From Rhizoclosmatium globosum (taxonomy: Eukaryota > Chytridiomycota > Chytridiomycetes > Chytridiales > Chytriomycetaceae): DNA of 64,000 nucleotides. Position 1 is the stretch's first letter; the number at the start of each line of letters is the position of its first letter. The DNA is taken from NCBI GenBank assembly GCA_002104985.1, contig MCGO01000026.1:434001-498000 (forward strand), read 5' to 3'. The notes below the pieces were generated by a model. It made no database searches. It was not told the DNA's origin and worked only from the letters and a program-made list of their open reading frames with translations. The position numbers and the translations under genes are program-made. Below, in pieces: positions 13,962 through 25,838 of the stretch.

Positions 13962-16900
13962 ATGGCCAGTGCACCGTCATCATCTTCAAATGGAGGGAGT
14001 GGCGGACCATCTTCACAGACCCAGAGCCAGGCCCAAGCACAGGCGAATGCGGCGATTGTTGCGACACTTGGGCAATGCCTTGACCGGGTGGCAGCGGCCG
14101 TGGCAGCGAGTGGAGGCGGCGGCAGCAACAGCAACAACAAGGACATCAACGAGGCAATCAGTCAAACACGCACTGCTCTCGTGACAGGGACAGTGTTTAG
14201 CGACGGAGTAGTAAAGTGAGTGAGTGAGTTGGGTCAGGGTTAGTTTGACATTGACGCACACCAAATGTGAATGAATGAAACTAGTTTGGATTCGACGTGG
14301 CGCGTGTTTCGACTGTGTCTGGCACCAGCAACAACAACAACAACGACATCAACAACGTCAAATCGAGTGCGAGAAGCGGCGCTTGATTCGGTGTGTCGCC
14401 TTGTTGCGCTGCGGGCGATGCGCGGTGCAACAAGAATTGATGCCGATTTGTTGACTTCAGCTGCTTTGGTCAATTCAACTGCGACTGCGACTGCGACTCC
14501 ATCTTCAACTTCAACTTCGAATCAACAATCAACCGTCGAATTCCTCTTTTCCTTTGTCACTACTGCTGCTCCCACAACTGCTGCAGCTACACCCACAACT
14601 ACTCAACAACAACAACAACGAATCAACTCGTTCGATGCGTCAAATCTTAACAATCTCGATGTCTCGTCTCCTCACGCTTCCCTATCCCATTTGCCAAACT
14701 CAACCTCTTCCTCTGTTTCAAACAATCACAATCACAATCAAAAGAAAGAGTCGGCCTTCTTGATTGACGATATCATTCACTGTGTCTGTGCCTGCTTCTC
14801 TCTTAATGATGCAGACGCAAATGTGCATCTGCAGGTCCTCAAAGTCCTGTTGACCGCCGTCACTGCTACTTCCACCTGTCAGGTACCTTTTCATCCTCCA
14901 CATGAAGAAAGAAGATGAAGCGTGTAAAACGAAAGCATGAAGTGGAGCAGAGTGATGAGTAGAGTGATTAGCGAGACATGGTCTGGAAAGGGAATGGTTG
15001 GGGGCAAACATTACGAGTAGACCTAGAGATATCTGCAGAGGGAAAGCTTTGTACTACAGATTCAACATTAGACTAGAAACATCCCTAACGTCTTGTAAAA
15101 TTAGGTCCACTCTGCATCACTCTTAAAATGCGTGCAAACTTGCTTCAATATCCACTTACACTCGAAAAATCCGGGAAATGCAGTCACAGCTAAAGCTGCC
15201 CTAACTCAAATGGTCCATGCCGTGTTTTCTAGGATGGAACGATATTCTGAAGTCTTGGAACGAAACAAGCAACTTGTCACTGCAGATACCCCTCTATTAT
15301 TCTCTGGTACATCTTCAGATTCTCCTGTGGCTTCTGTTGTCCAGGATGGTGGAAACTCGGCAGAAACTGCCTCTAAAGATGGTGCATCTGTTGCTGCAGC
15401 CCCTTCTCGCTCACCTTCTCCCCACCCCACTTCTCCTCTTCCTCCAAACACCACTATTCGTTCACCATCCCCAACCCCTGTTTCAGAATCTGCCCCACCA
15501 GCTACTTCCACGTCACGACCCATCTCTCCTGTACCTGATAACTCCAAATTGAATCCATCAGCTGTTCCATCGAGAGTTGTTGGCATGTTTGATGACGACG
15601 TCTCTGCCGCAGTTTCAGCTTCAGAAAATGATGATATTGATGACACCACGCAAGACTCTATTGATCCAAATGCAGATCAAGTGAAACCTATTTCCAACCA
15701 CCCACCGCCAACATCAAACAATGCCTCTCCTCAGCAACAACACCGCGAACCCCACCTCCCAACACCATATGACCCAACTATCGCGTACTACAACTCCCTA
15801 CTCAAAAAAGACGCATATCTCGTTTTCCGACTTCTTTGCCGCCTGTCAACCCAAACAGATGCCGGCCTCAATGCTACAGCCCCCACCTCCGCTTCAACAA
15901 CCTTCACAATCGCAGCTGTAACCGCAGCAGCCTCCCTCCCCTCCGACGATGTTTCCCCGCAAACCGCAAAAGCTCGCTCGCTCGCCCTCGAAATGATTCT
16001 CTCAATCTTGAACAATGCCGGACACGTTCTCCAAACGGAAGAAATGTATTCTGATCTTGTCAAGAGCACCCTTGCAGCGAGTATTAGTCGAAACGCTGTC
16101 ACTACAAACCCTGTACTATTCGAATTCAGTCTGAGTATTTTCTTGATGGTGATTCGGTATTACCGTGCGCGAATGAAGGTGGAAGTAGAGGTCAGTATTT
16201 TTTTTTTTAAAAATAGTTTTTACCACACACAAACTAAAAACAAAAAAACAATTACTTTCTTCCCATGGAAACAGGTTCTTCTCAACACTGTATACCTACA
16301 CATTCTCGAAATGGGAAACTCCACATACAAGCAGAAATCGCTTGTCCTGCAGGCGCTCCAAAAAGTGTGTGAAACGCCACAGACGCTTGTGGATGTGTAT
16401 GTGAACTATGATTGTGATTTACAGTGTGTATCGCTGTTTGAGCGGATATTGTCGGCGTGTACGCGTGTTGCGCAAGGGAAGGATGGTGTTCTTGGGTTTG
16501 GGTCGGGGAGCGGTAGTGCGGGTGGCGGGGGTGGTGGTGTTGGAGGAGGTGTGATGGGGCTTCTTGGGAGTGCGGGGGAGTTTGTTTCGGGGACTGGAGC
16601 GGCGGGGAAGGAGGTTGTGAGGGTTCAGGAGGGGAGGTTGAAGTTGCGTGGGGTTTGTTGTTTGGTTGGGGTTGTGGGGAGTTTGGTTGTGTGGGGTGGG
16701 TGTGAAGGGAAGGCTTTGGCGGCGGGGAAGGAGGAGGTGGGGAAGAAGAGTAGTAGTACTGAGGAGGTTGCGGGTGGTGATGGGAGCGATGAGGCTGTGA
16801 ATGCTCGGTCTGGGTCTCCTGTTCGGAAATTGAACGGGACTGCAGTTGGGTCTGTGGATTCACCGAATGCTGCCAAGCTGCTGTTGGATGCATTAAGCTC

Positions 16901-19900
16901 TGATTCGCCGGTGGTGTTGAACAAGAATAGGCTGCAAAATGTAACAATCGGCACTAAGGCGGGGAAAGAAGCTGTTGGTTCGATTAGTAATGTCTCTGGC
17001 GGTGCTGCAGCTCAAGGTTCAAGCTCTCCACAAGTTGGAGCTGGTGTGCCAGGAACTCCACAACAAGAGCGGATGAGTTCCGTTGACGACGAGGACACTC
17101 GTGGTTCCATTGAAGCAATTGCACAACGAAAAACGTTGATGAAACAGGGAATCAAACTGTTTGATGAAAAGCCTGTCAAAGCTATCAAATTCTTTAGAAA
17201 CCATGATTTCATTCCTGCTCTTCGATGTGAGAAAGATGATGCTACTGAAGAAGACGACGATGCTTACAGTGTTGCCACGTTCTTGAAGAGCACGTCTGGG
17301 TTGAGTAAATCTGGTATTGGGTCTTACTTGGGAGAGATGGATCCGTTTTGTATCAAGGTGATGCACATGTTTGTGGATTCTTTGGATTTTGCGGGTGTTG
17401 GGATTGTTGACGCGTTGAGAATGTTTTTGCAAACGTTCCGATTGCCTGGTGAAGCGCAAAAGGTGAAAACGTTTTGATTTTTCAGTTGGATGAAAAGGTT
17501 CTTGGCTAACCAATACTCAAGATTGATAGACTCATGGAAAAGTTTGCAGATCGATATTGTGAAACGAACCCAGATGTGTTTGCAAAGGCTGATACCGCTT
17601 ACACGTTGGCTTTCTCGATCATTATGCTCAACACTGACGCGCATTCGCCTCAAATCAAGAATAAGATGGATAAAGCTGGATTTTTGAAGAACAATAGGTA
17701 TGCTTTCTTATTTTTCTTCCGTTTGGATTGACAGTCTTGTAGGGGAATTAATGACAACGGAGACTTGCCAAACGAATATTTGGAGGCGATTTTTGATGAC
17801 ATCCACAACAATGAAATTATCATGGAAGATGAACAGACTGGAAAGTTTGCTCAAATGGTTCAAGGGTGAGCTGATTCTCTTTCGTTGTTTGCGATTCATT
17901 TTAACCTTTGACCAGATGGGGTGCTGCTGAATTGAGTGACAAAGAACGAATGGAATTGTATCGCAAGGAAGTTGCACAAATCCAGAAAAAGAGTCAGCAA
18001 CTGTTGGCTTCCTCTGGAAACGAACAGAATTTGGCACCTTTCCGATCTGCTGTCCAAGCAGATTTGGCACGACCCATGTTTGCAACAGCCTGTTGGCCGC
18101 TTATTGCGACCTTCAGTCAGCTCTTTGAAAGTGTTGGCAGCAATGACAGCTACTCTAACGATGATTTGGATGGAAGTTTGATTGATCTCAGCGACTCGTC
18201 AAAGAAGGAGGAAGTCAGTGTAGTCGATTTATGTTTAGACGGGTTTGCAGGAGGTATTAAGATTGCCTCGACTTTCAAAATGGAGATGGAGAGGGAGGCC
18301 TTTGTCACGAGTTTGAGCAAGTTGACTGGATTGTCGCATTTCCGTGACTTCAAGCCCAAGAACGTGAAGGCTATCAAAACGCTTTTGGGACTTACTTTGA
18401 GGTTTGTCATATTCGTGTGTTGGGCTATTAATTGACTTAAAATAAGTTTTGCTGAACACTTGGACTCTTCGTGGCTGCATGTCATCAAGATTATCAGTCA
18501 AATGGAAAGACTGCAACTACTTGGTGCACGAGGCGCTTCTTTGGATTCATCTCGCCCAGATGATTTGATTCGAGCAAATCCAAATGTTGAAAAGTTCTTG
18601 TCCGAGTTTTCATCACAAGATACTATCGTCACAGTCGACCGTATTTTCACGGGAACTACTTCAATGACCGGTCCTGCTATTCTACAGTTCTTTAAAGCAG
18701 TATGCGCCGTGTCGTTGGAGGAAGTTGGCATTGACCCGATTTCTTTGACTCGTATTATTAATATGCAAGGAAGTCCCGATCATGGTGACGTTATTGTGTC
18801 TCCAGTGCTGACTCCTCAAAGTCTCGTGTCTGCTGGAAAAGTGACGACCGGTATTGTGACAACAAACAAAACCGATGGCCCACCACGAATGTACCTTCTT
18901 CAAAAGATTGTTGAAATCGCACATTATAATATGCATCGTATTCGGTTTGAATGGAGTCAGATTTGGAGGTTTGTTTGGTTGTGTGTTTTTTATTGGTCTA
19001 AATTACGATTGTCCAGAGTTCTTCAACCACACTTTGTCGTTGTTGCATGTCATCCCAATGTTCGAGTTGCTTCATTCGCTGTTGATGCGCTTCGTCAATT
19101 GAGTATGAAGTTCCTGGAGAGAGAGGAGCTTGTCCACTTTTCTACCCAGAATGAATTCTTAAAGAGTTTCGAGCGTATAATGAAGCTAACTATGGATGAT
19201 AGCATCCGTCATATGGTTCTTGGATCGTTGGGTCAGGTAAAGTTTTGATTTTGCTTTTTCTCCTTCATTTTCCTTTTGCTCAACTGTGCCACCCCCACCT
19301 TCACCATCAATAGATGATTACTGCTCGATCTGGCTCCATCCGGTCAGGCTGGAAACCAATTTTCGTTGTTCTTTCACGTCCAACGTTTATGATTTCCTCT
19401 TCCAACGACTTTGATGAGCTCCTTCTCGAGTCCTTCCAGCTGCTTCAAACCATCTTCAGAGAATACTTTTCGATTGTAGTTCATGCAGGAGGTCTCTTGG
19501 AATTCATCAACTGTGTTGCCGACTTTGCACTCTTGGATCCTGTACGCCAGACGCATGACGATATCATTATTCAGAGTATTCAACTCTTGCAACTCTCTGC
19601 AAGTCAGATTGTTCAAATTGCGGAGGATGAAGTGATGCAGGTCAAGTTAAAAGGCGGTGATACTCACGGTGAGTTTTGTGTTATTGTAGGGCCAATTTAT
19701 TTATTTTACGTCAAATAGCACACGCTGGTCCAAAACAACCACTCGCAGTCCAAACAGCGGCTTCGTCATCCCACATGCATCCAAATCCCCCAACTCGACT
19801 CGTCTCCCAACCATTCCTTCTCCCCAACGGACTTATTTCTGAAGAACACTTTTTCCTGAAATGGTTCCCCATCTTTTCAGCATTCTCACGCATCACAATG

Positions 19901-21394
19901 GGTTCCAATAACTTGACTGTACGCACAAAGTGCATTGAGTCGCTGTTTGAAGTGTTGAGTCAGTGCATTCACATGTTTGACTTGAAATGTGTTCGCAGCA
20001 TCTACCGTAGCGCCATTCTTCCCATCTTTGATGACTTGAAGGAACAGTTCGACAAGATGGAGACCGGCAGCACAGAAGACTTTGGTGGCAGCAACAGTGG
20101 TGCCGAAACGACTCCTAAACAAGGAAGCGCCACAATCTGGATCTTGGGTCTCCGTCTCACCATTGACCTCTTTTCCGAAAACTTTGATAAAATCTCTGCA
20201 GACCCAGACACCATCTCAAGCATCCTCGACATTGCTTTGAGCATGATGAAGCGCCGCGATCAGACGCTTGTAGCAACAGGACAAATCTGTTTACACCAAT
20301 TCATCCAACAAAATGTGTCCAAATTTGGACGCGCGGGTGTGTGGCCTACGATTGTGGATTCCATTGAAAAAGCGTTCCGAATGACGAATCCATACGAATT
20401 GGTTAACTGTGACTTTTCAAGCATGAAGCATTTGCCTGACCCCCCTGCGTCGATGGTTATGAATACGGGGGCGTTGGGGGGTATTGGAACCAATGCTGTT
20501 CAAGTGTTGAAGGAGGTTGTTGAGGAAGGGACGGAGACTGCCAAGGCGCATGGAGCGTTTGTGTCGTTGGAGTCATTGGATTTCAATCAAACTGTGTTGA
20601 AGTGTTCAGTGCATATTGAGTTGTTGCAGTCGATTCGGGATTCTATTTTAACGCCTTTGGTTGTAGACGTTTCTGAAGGTAGTGAGGGTCCAGTGGTGGA
20701 TAGACAAGAAAACGTGGAAGGAACGGGTAACAAGAAGGTGTTGGCAGTGACACAGATTCCAGTTGTGGATCGGGAGAGACTGTTGACGTGTATTCGGGAA
20801 TCGTATACGGTTGCACGGACATTTAATGCAAATTACCATTTGCGGTATAGTATTTGGAAAAAGCGATTGGTGCAACAGTTGCCCAACTTGATTAAGCAGG
20901 AAACCATCAGTTTGGCGAGTCACGTTAAGATATTGTTTGGAATCTATCGGGCAGAAGGAGATGTGGATGAAGAAGCAGGAGGAGTATGGAGTGAACGTGG
21001 GGAGGAAGAAAAGGAATGGGCACGTCGGAATGTTGAAATGCTGGTTACGGAGACAGTTGATGTGATGGAGCGGTATGTGATGATGTTGGGGGATGCACAA
21101 GTGAATGGAACGAATATTGGACTGTGGAGTCCAGTAGTTGTTTTGGTGTTTAGGGAGTTGTTGGGCATGGATTGTTGGTGGAAATCAGGAGGAGTTGGTG
21201 GATCTAGTGGAAAGGAAGGAAAGGAGGTATTGAAGGAGGTAGGAGGACCAAAGTGTCTTGTGCTCAAGAAACAGTTGCCACGACTGTTTAGGTTGGGAAT
21301 TCGAATGATGGGAGTTGATCGCGTTGATGTGCGACAGGCGCTCCAAGGATTTATTGAGAAAGTAGGAGAAGAATTGTTCTTTGACATGTTTTAA
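13962..21394 (+). CDS. SEC7: SEC7/BIG-type Arf guanine nucleotide exchange factor
   Basis: Eleven exons (13962-14215, 14285-14882, 15105-16190, 16275-17462, 17522-17697, 17743-17865, 17916-18401, 18447-18968, 19017-19236, 19314-19668, 19719-21394) give 2,227 aa, in the size range of yeast Sec7 and BIG1/2. It should load GTP onto Arf1-class GTPases at the trans-Golgi. An N-terminal DCB region has [14 protein letters not shown] and LTQM. A HUS box has YVNYDCDL (near 16400). The Sec7 domain (about residues 935-1140) contains [37 protein letters not shown] with the conserved Glu finger, and [22 protein letters not shown] regions follow ([20 protein letters not shown]). Gly/Ser-rich inserts (16500-16620) and a proline/serine stretch near 15.4 kb are lineage-specific. 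All splice junctions keep frame, so the gene looks intact. Confidence 0.95.
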
Positions 21395-21504
21395 TACCGT
21401 CAAAATTAAATAAATAAATGAATCATACCAAATGAAAGAAAGGGGGGTGTTTTTGATGGATGTGGATTGGAAATCAAGGAGGAAATCAAACAAGAAACGA
21501 GACG

Positions 21505-22447
21505 ATGGCCAGCAACAAAGTGTATTGTGTCGTCGGTGGAACGTCCGGACTTGGAGCATCGGTAGTCAAGGCGCTCTCAGGCAGTGGTTCGACGGTGTTT
21601 GTGGGTGGCCGCACGCTTCCTAGTTCTTCTAGTACTCCTAGTTCCAGTCCTAGTACTTCCATCACTTACAAGTCCTTGGATGTCAAGTCGCTGAAGCAAA
21701 GCATCGCATTCGCCGACTTTGTTCGCACTTCGAAACAAGTGCAAGAAAACGGACTCGCCGGCCTTGTTCTCACTGCGGGAAACTTCAACTTTGCCCTGTC
21801 TCGATCGACAACGACCGAGGGCATCGAATCGACCCTCGCCTTGAACGCTCTTTCAAAACTTGCAATTATAAACAGACTATTGCCGGACTTGGAACGCGTG
21901 CCTGATTCGCGTGTGGTTTCTGTCTTGGCTGTGCGTTGCTTTCCGATTTGATTACTTTAATGGGACTGTTAAACTAAACAACTTATTAATGCAGGGCGGG
22001 AACGGGGGTCCTTTTAAACCAGACGATATTCAGTTAAAGTCAAACTACAATTGCGTCAGTCAGGCTATTCAGACTGGTGTCCTTGTTGACCTGTTTACTG
22101 TTGTATGTCTCTCTTTCTCACATCCCACCAGCAACTACCAAACCAGTGCTAATACTTCCCTTCCACAGCACCTCGCTTCTTTGAACACGTCCCCATCCTC
22201 TCCAAAATTCTTTCACATGTTCCCTGGTCTCATGAACACAAACAATCCTACAAACGCAAATCTTCCCTTCTATGTCACTTACCCGCTCAAATTCGTTCTC
22301 CCCATCCTGGGTCGCTCGCCAGACACGGTTGCTACTGAAGTCGTGACTCTCTTGCAATCTGAAGAATGGAAGGCAAAGAGTGGTGCCCTCGTGCATCCTG
22401 GTTTGAAGACTGTGAAGCCTTATGCCGTTCTTGAAATCTGGCTGTGA
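21505..22447 (+). CDS. Short-chain dehydrogenase/reductase-like protein
   Basis: Three exons (21505-21930, 21995-22102, 22169-22447) give 270 aa. The N-terminus has the Rossmann nucleotide-binding pattern VVGGTSGLG (TGxxxGxG-like) and a later VLTAGNFN, equivalent to the NNAG motif. The usual catalytic Y-x-x-x-K is not evident: the candidate Y in LKSNYNCVSQAI lacks the Lys four residues on. The enzyme may therefore be an atypical SDR or catalytically weak. A Ser/Pro/Thr tract near residue 40 is a low-complexity insert. The substrate cannot be inferred. It begins 110 bp after the SEC7 stop and converges with the GTPase-like gene on the minus strand, their 3' ends separated by under 200 bp. Confidence 0.75.
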
Positions 22448-22631
22448 GAGAGAAGGTGTGGAAGGAGTGCAATGATTTGATTCAGGAAGTTATCAACTCC
22501 TGATCATACCGATTCATACGCATTTAATCAATTGGGATAAAATAAAATGCGGTTATTATTCTTTAATAACTTATAAATCTTAGGCTACTTCATTCAGACT
22601 CAACTGGAATTTGCCTCTTTATTCTCAATTC

Positions 22632-23918
22632 TTAAACTCCTGCATACAAAAGTCTCCAACGACGGTCTTCATTGGCTGCAGTCTCTATCACCAAACCCGT
22701 TTCTTCTCTCCAAACAACTTCAAAGTGAGGTTCACCCTGCAAGCGCAATTGCCCATACCTAAACATCCATAACTGATTTTTTCCAGCATGTGCATCAGTG
22801 AATGGAACCACTTTGGTACCGTTCACAAAATTCCAGTGCCAAACGTCAAAAACTCTACCAGTTCCAACACAGCGAATCATACCATCAACCCAAACAAACT
22901 TTTGGCACATGTCCTCCAGTTGCAAAGGTACTAGACAAAACGTGTCCTTACAGGGTGAAAAGCTGGGGATAAGAGACGAAAACCAGAAAATTAATATCGA
23001 AATAGAAAACTCACATCAACATTCTTCAGTGCCAAATCTCCATCCATAGGGCAAATTGAAAAAATGGCAACACCGGCTTCGGCTTTGGCAACACTGGCTT
23101 CAGCTTTGGCAGCACTGGCTTCAACTCTGGCAGCCCTAGCTTCAGCTTTGGCAGCCATAGCTTCAGCTTTGGCAGCACCGGCTTCTGCTTTGGAAAAATT
23201 AACTTCGTCTTGAAGTCTCTTGATTTCGGAAATCAGTTTTTGGAATTGGAACTGAACAGTAACGTTCACGACACCAATACGCCCCAGCATGTTTCTTGCA
23301 TTGACAAAAGCGGAGCTCAAATCGCTGTTTAGAACATTTTGGTTCTCCGTCCTTGGTACAAAGCAAGTGTTGGAGGGATAATTTCCTCCACACTTTTGCG
23401 CAATGATATGACGATTTCCATCCGGGAAAGCTGGGCACTTGTTAAAAATAACAGCATATGGAAGGTCTTCCTTGTAGAGCTCGCGAAACTTTGCGAAGAG
23501 CAAGGCATCATCGGGACGAGCATGAAACTCGTCAGCATACGTAATGCCGGCAACGAATACAATCCAATAGATACCAACTTCATCAAGAAAATTCTTGACG
23601 GCAGTAACTGTAGCTTGCAGAGATTTCTCCTCTAGAGCGATCTTTGCATAAAGAACGCTGCAATCTTGGTTATAGCCTTTGCTAATGGTCACAGAATCCT
23701 ACGATTGCATTCCTCGGTTGATATATAACTCATAGAACAAAGATCAACGATGGTCTTACATTGTTCGCAGGTGTATCAAAGAGAGGAGCCGAGACACCCG
23801 CCAACCCACTCGCAATCGTAGTTTTTCCGCTCTCCTTTCGCCCCAGCAGAAGCACTACCTGCCGCTGACAATGCTCTAGTCGGTACCGTCCTCGAAATCC
23901 CTCACTAATTGCAAACAT
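22632..23918 (-). CDS. AIG1/GIMAP-like GTPase with Ala-rich coiled coil and beta-trefoil-like tail
   Basis: Three exons (23760-23918, 23015-23698, 22632-22946) give 385 aa. Near the N-terminus a P-loop is visible (LLLGRKESGKTT, G at residues 26 and 31), set in a context like AIG1/septin-type GTPases. A possible base-recognition segment VIFNKCPAF lies near the middle; the usual Asp of NKxD is absent. About 45 residues of K-A-E-A-x-A heptads follow and should form a helix. The last exon reads like one beta-trefoil (ricin-B type carbohydrate-binding) repeat: GRVFDVWHWNFVNGTKVVPF followed by NQLWMF, where NQxW is the typical core. The combination resembles immune-related or effector GTPases, but the GTPase assignment rests mainly on the P-loop. 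The third-exon acceptor was chosen because it is the only one that keeps frame into the trefoil part. Confidence 0.5.
23062..23190 (-). repeat. 21-bp coding repeat for Ala-rich heptads
   Basis: A 21-bp unit (plus strand GCTTCGGCTTTGGCAACACT-like) recurs about six times and encodes K-A-E-A-[GS]-[AV]-A heptads within the GTPase-like gene. The period of exactly seven codons fits a continuous helix or coiled coil. Confidence 0.85.
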
Positions 23919-24321
23919 TGCGGTGTTGGGAAGGTTTTTGTGTGAAAGGGAAAGGGAAAAGTGAAAAAAGGGTTAAGATTGCAAAATAAATAAATTAAAA
24001 AAGGAATGGAGTACAATTTCAAATTTATATGCTTCTTTGTTCCTAATTTATTTGCATCTTTCGACTTGGTTGAGATAAAACGTCCTGCCTTGTTCATGCA
24101 CATCCAAGGGTTAGGGTTGCGCATTTAATTAGCGGTTTGCATCCCAACCCTTAAATTCCAGTATTTTTATTTCTTGTGAACAGAGAATCTCAAGAGTTTA
24201 TATATTTTATATATATCTAACAAAGTAAAAATGAAAAAAAAGAGGGAAATTGAAAAGATAACGTTTGTTGAAATTTTGGTTTGCACACTTGTTGTGCTCT
24301 CAATTCCATCCAGCACGAAAG
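23919..24321. other. AT-rich intergenic region
   Basis: Divergent 5' region between the GTPase-like gene and the first zinc-finger gene. It contains AT-rich runs (near 24200) and, from about 24127, a block (CGGTTTGCATCCCAACCC) repeated upstream of the next zinc-finger copy near 25528. I see no coding potential. Confidence 0.5.
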
Positions 24322-25311
24322 ATGACTACAAGTAGCTTCTTCTGGCCATATCTAGCTTCTACCGCTGACTTGCAACAAGGACTACCTATTATGGATCAAG
24401 AATCATCTTATCAGGAAAACACGGCAAACAACAACGCTCAACAAACAGCTAGATTGCCCCCAAACGGTGCTTTGAGTGATGAACCATTTCTTTCTGGTTA
24501 TCCCAGACTTGCTCCAGCTCCGATACTGGATCGGCGCTTTTGGTTTATGGAACCCACGGACTCAGTGCATCAATATCCGATGGTAACCCTTAATCCTGAT
24601 CCAAATGAATTTCTCGGCGGATCCTTGGATCGGTTATTGGGGCAGTATCCTCGTCTCTCTAATCCATCGGCTGTTGCAGTTCACCCTCCTGACACTTTGC
24701 CGGAGATTTCATCATCACTGGCAGCATGCCAAGGAGGACACCAGCCTCAACAACCTTTACGCAGCCTCTCCGCTCCTCTTTTGATGGCCGAAACGTATTC
24801 GATTGCAAACAGACTTGACTGTTCGTCAGCCAATTTGGAGCAACCAGCCCCAACTCAACAAATCCAAACAATCAAGCCCAACATACGTTCTTCCACATCC
24901 CCACTTCTCAAAAAGAGAATCAGCGAAGAGCTTAATCCGGTAAAAGAAGAAGCTCTCCTTCGGCACATTCGCGCTCTAAAAGCCCACCGAAATCGACCAT
25001 CCATCAAAAGAAGTTTCAGGAAGTGTACCCAATGTGATGGCGTTTTTGAAACATCTGTTCTGCTCGCAAACCATTTACGTGAAGTTCACAACATTCAACA
25101 ATGTCCCTTTGGCCGTGGAGACAAAGGGTGTACAATGGAACTGAATGCGAATTGGAGGGAACATTGCATCGTTTCTCATAGCGAAGCGCCAAAACCCATT
25201 TGTCCCGAGTGCGGGAATACTTTCAGCAGTGTCACTTCCCGATTTCGGGCACACTTGAAACAGTGTCGGGCCGGAGAAGTGGAGACATGTGATTCAGATG
25301 AGGGGGCTTAA
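24322..25311 (+). CDS. C2H2 zinc-finger protein, family copy 1
   Basis: I chose ATG 24322 because the N-terminus MTTSSFFWPYL is shared with the downstream copy; an in-frame extension to 24265 is not conserved. The protein is about 329 aa and intronless. The N-terminal 200 residues are Pro/Gln/Ser-rich and low in structure. A basic segment (RHIRALKAHRNRPSIKRSF) precedes three zinc-binding units: CTQCDGVFETSVLLANHLREVH (C2H2), a long-spaced C-x8-C...H-x4-5-H unit (CPFGRGDKGC...REHCIVSH), and CPECGNTF...HLKQC (C2HC). A DNA-binding regulator is likely; no target can be named. It belongs to a four-copy local family with 25839, 53660 and 54617. Confidence 0.75.
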   Translation: MTTSSFFWPYLASTADLQQGLPIMDQESSYQENTANNNAQQTARLPPNGALSDEPFLSGYPRLAPAPILDRRFWFMEPTDSVHQYPMVTLNPDPNEFLGGSLDRLLGQYPRLSNPSAVAVHPPDTLPEISSSLAACQGGHQPQQPLRSLSAPLLMAETYSIANRLDCSSANLEQPAPTQQIQTIKPNIRSSTSPLLKKRISEELNPVKEEALLRHIRALKAHRNRPSIKRSFRKCTQCDGVFETSVLLANHLREVHNIQQCPFGRGDKGCTMELNANWREHCIVSHSEAPKPICPECGNTFSSVTSRFRAHLKQCRAGEVETCDSDEGA

Positions 25312-25838
25312 TTCTTTTATTTTCATACAAATGCTTAATGGGAAGGGGATCAGTGTAAGACGCTTTTTGGATATAATTAATGCAAAACAAATTAATCAAA
25401 ATAAATCGATTCGAAGTTATTATAGTTATGAATTAATAATAGCATTACTTATGGTAATTAATATGGAGTTAATATAGATATTTATGTTTAAATCGTTAGA
25501 ACAACAGGAGATAACGCATTTCATTGGCGGTTTGCATCCCAACCCCTAAAATTCCAGTATATTTATTTCTTCAGACCAATGTCTATTCTATTTCATGGAT
25601 GTCAGTCAAAGTGGTATCTGACGTGGGGAGAAGGCGATGACGACGCAGTGATAGTTGATTATATTAAAATCTGGGAAATTTGCTTGTATCTCATTGTTTT
25701 TAATGAGCATTAAATAAAATGAAGATTGAATGTGAAACGATAAGCAAATGGTTCCCAAATCGAAAAGATAACCGATATGATTCGGCTTGTGGAAAAAAAT
25801 TGCACACATACCCATCGTTCTCAGCAACAGCACGAAGG

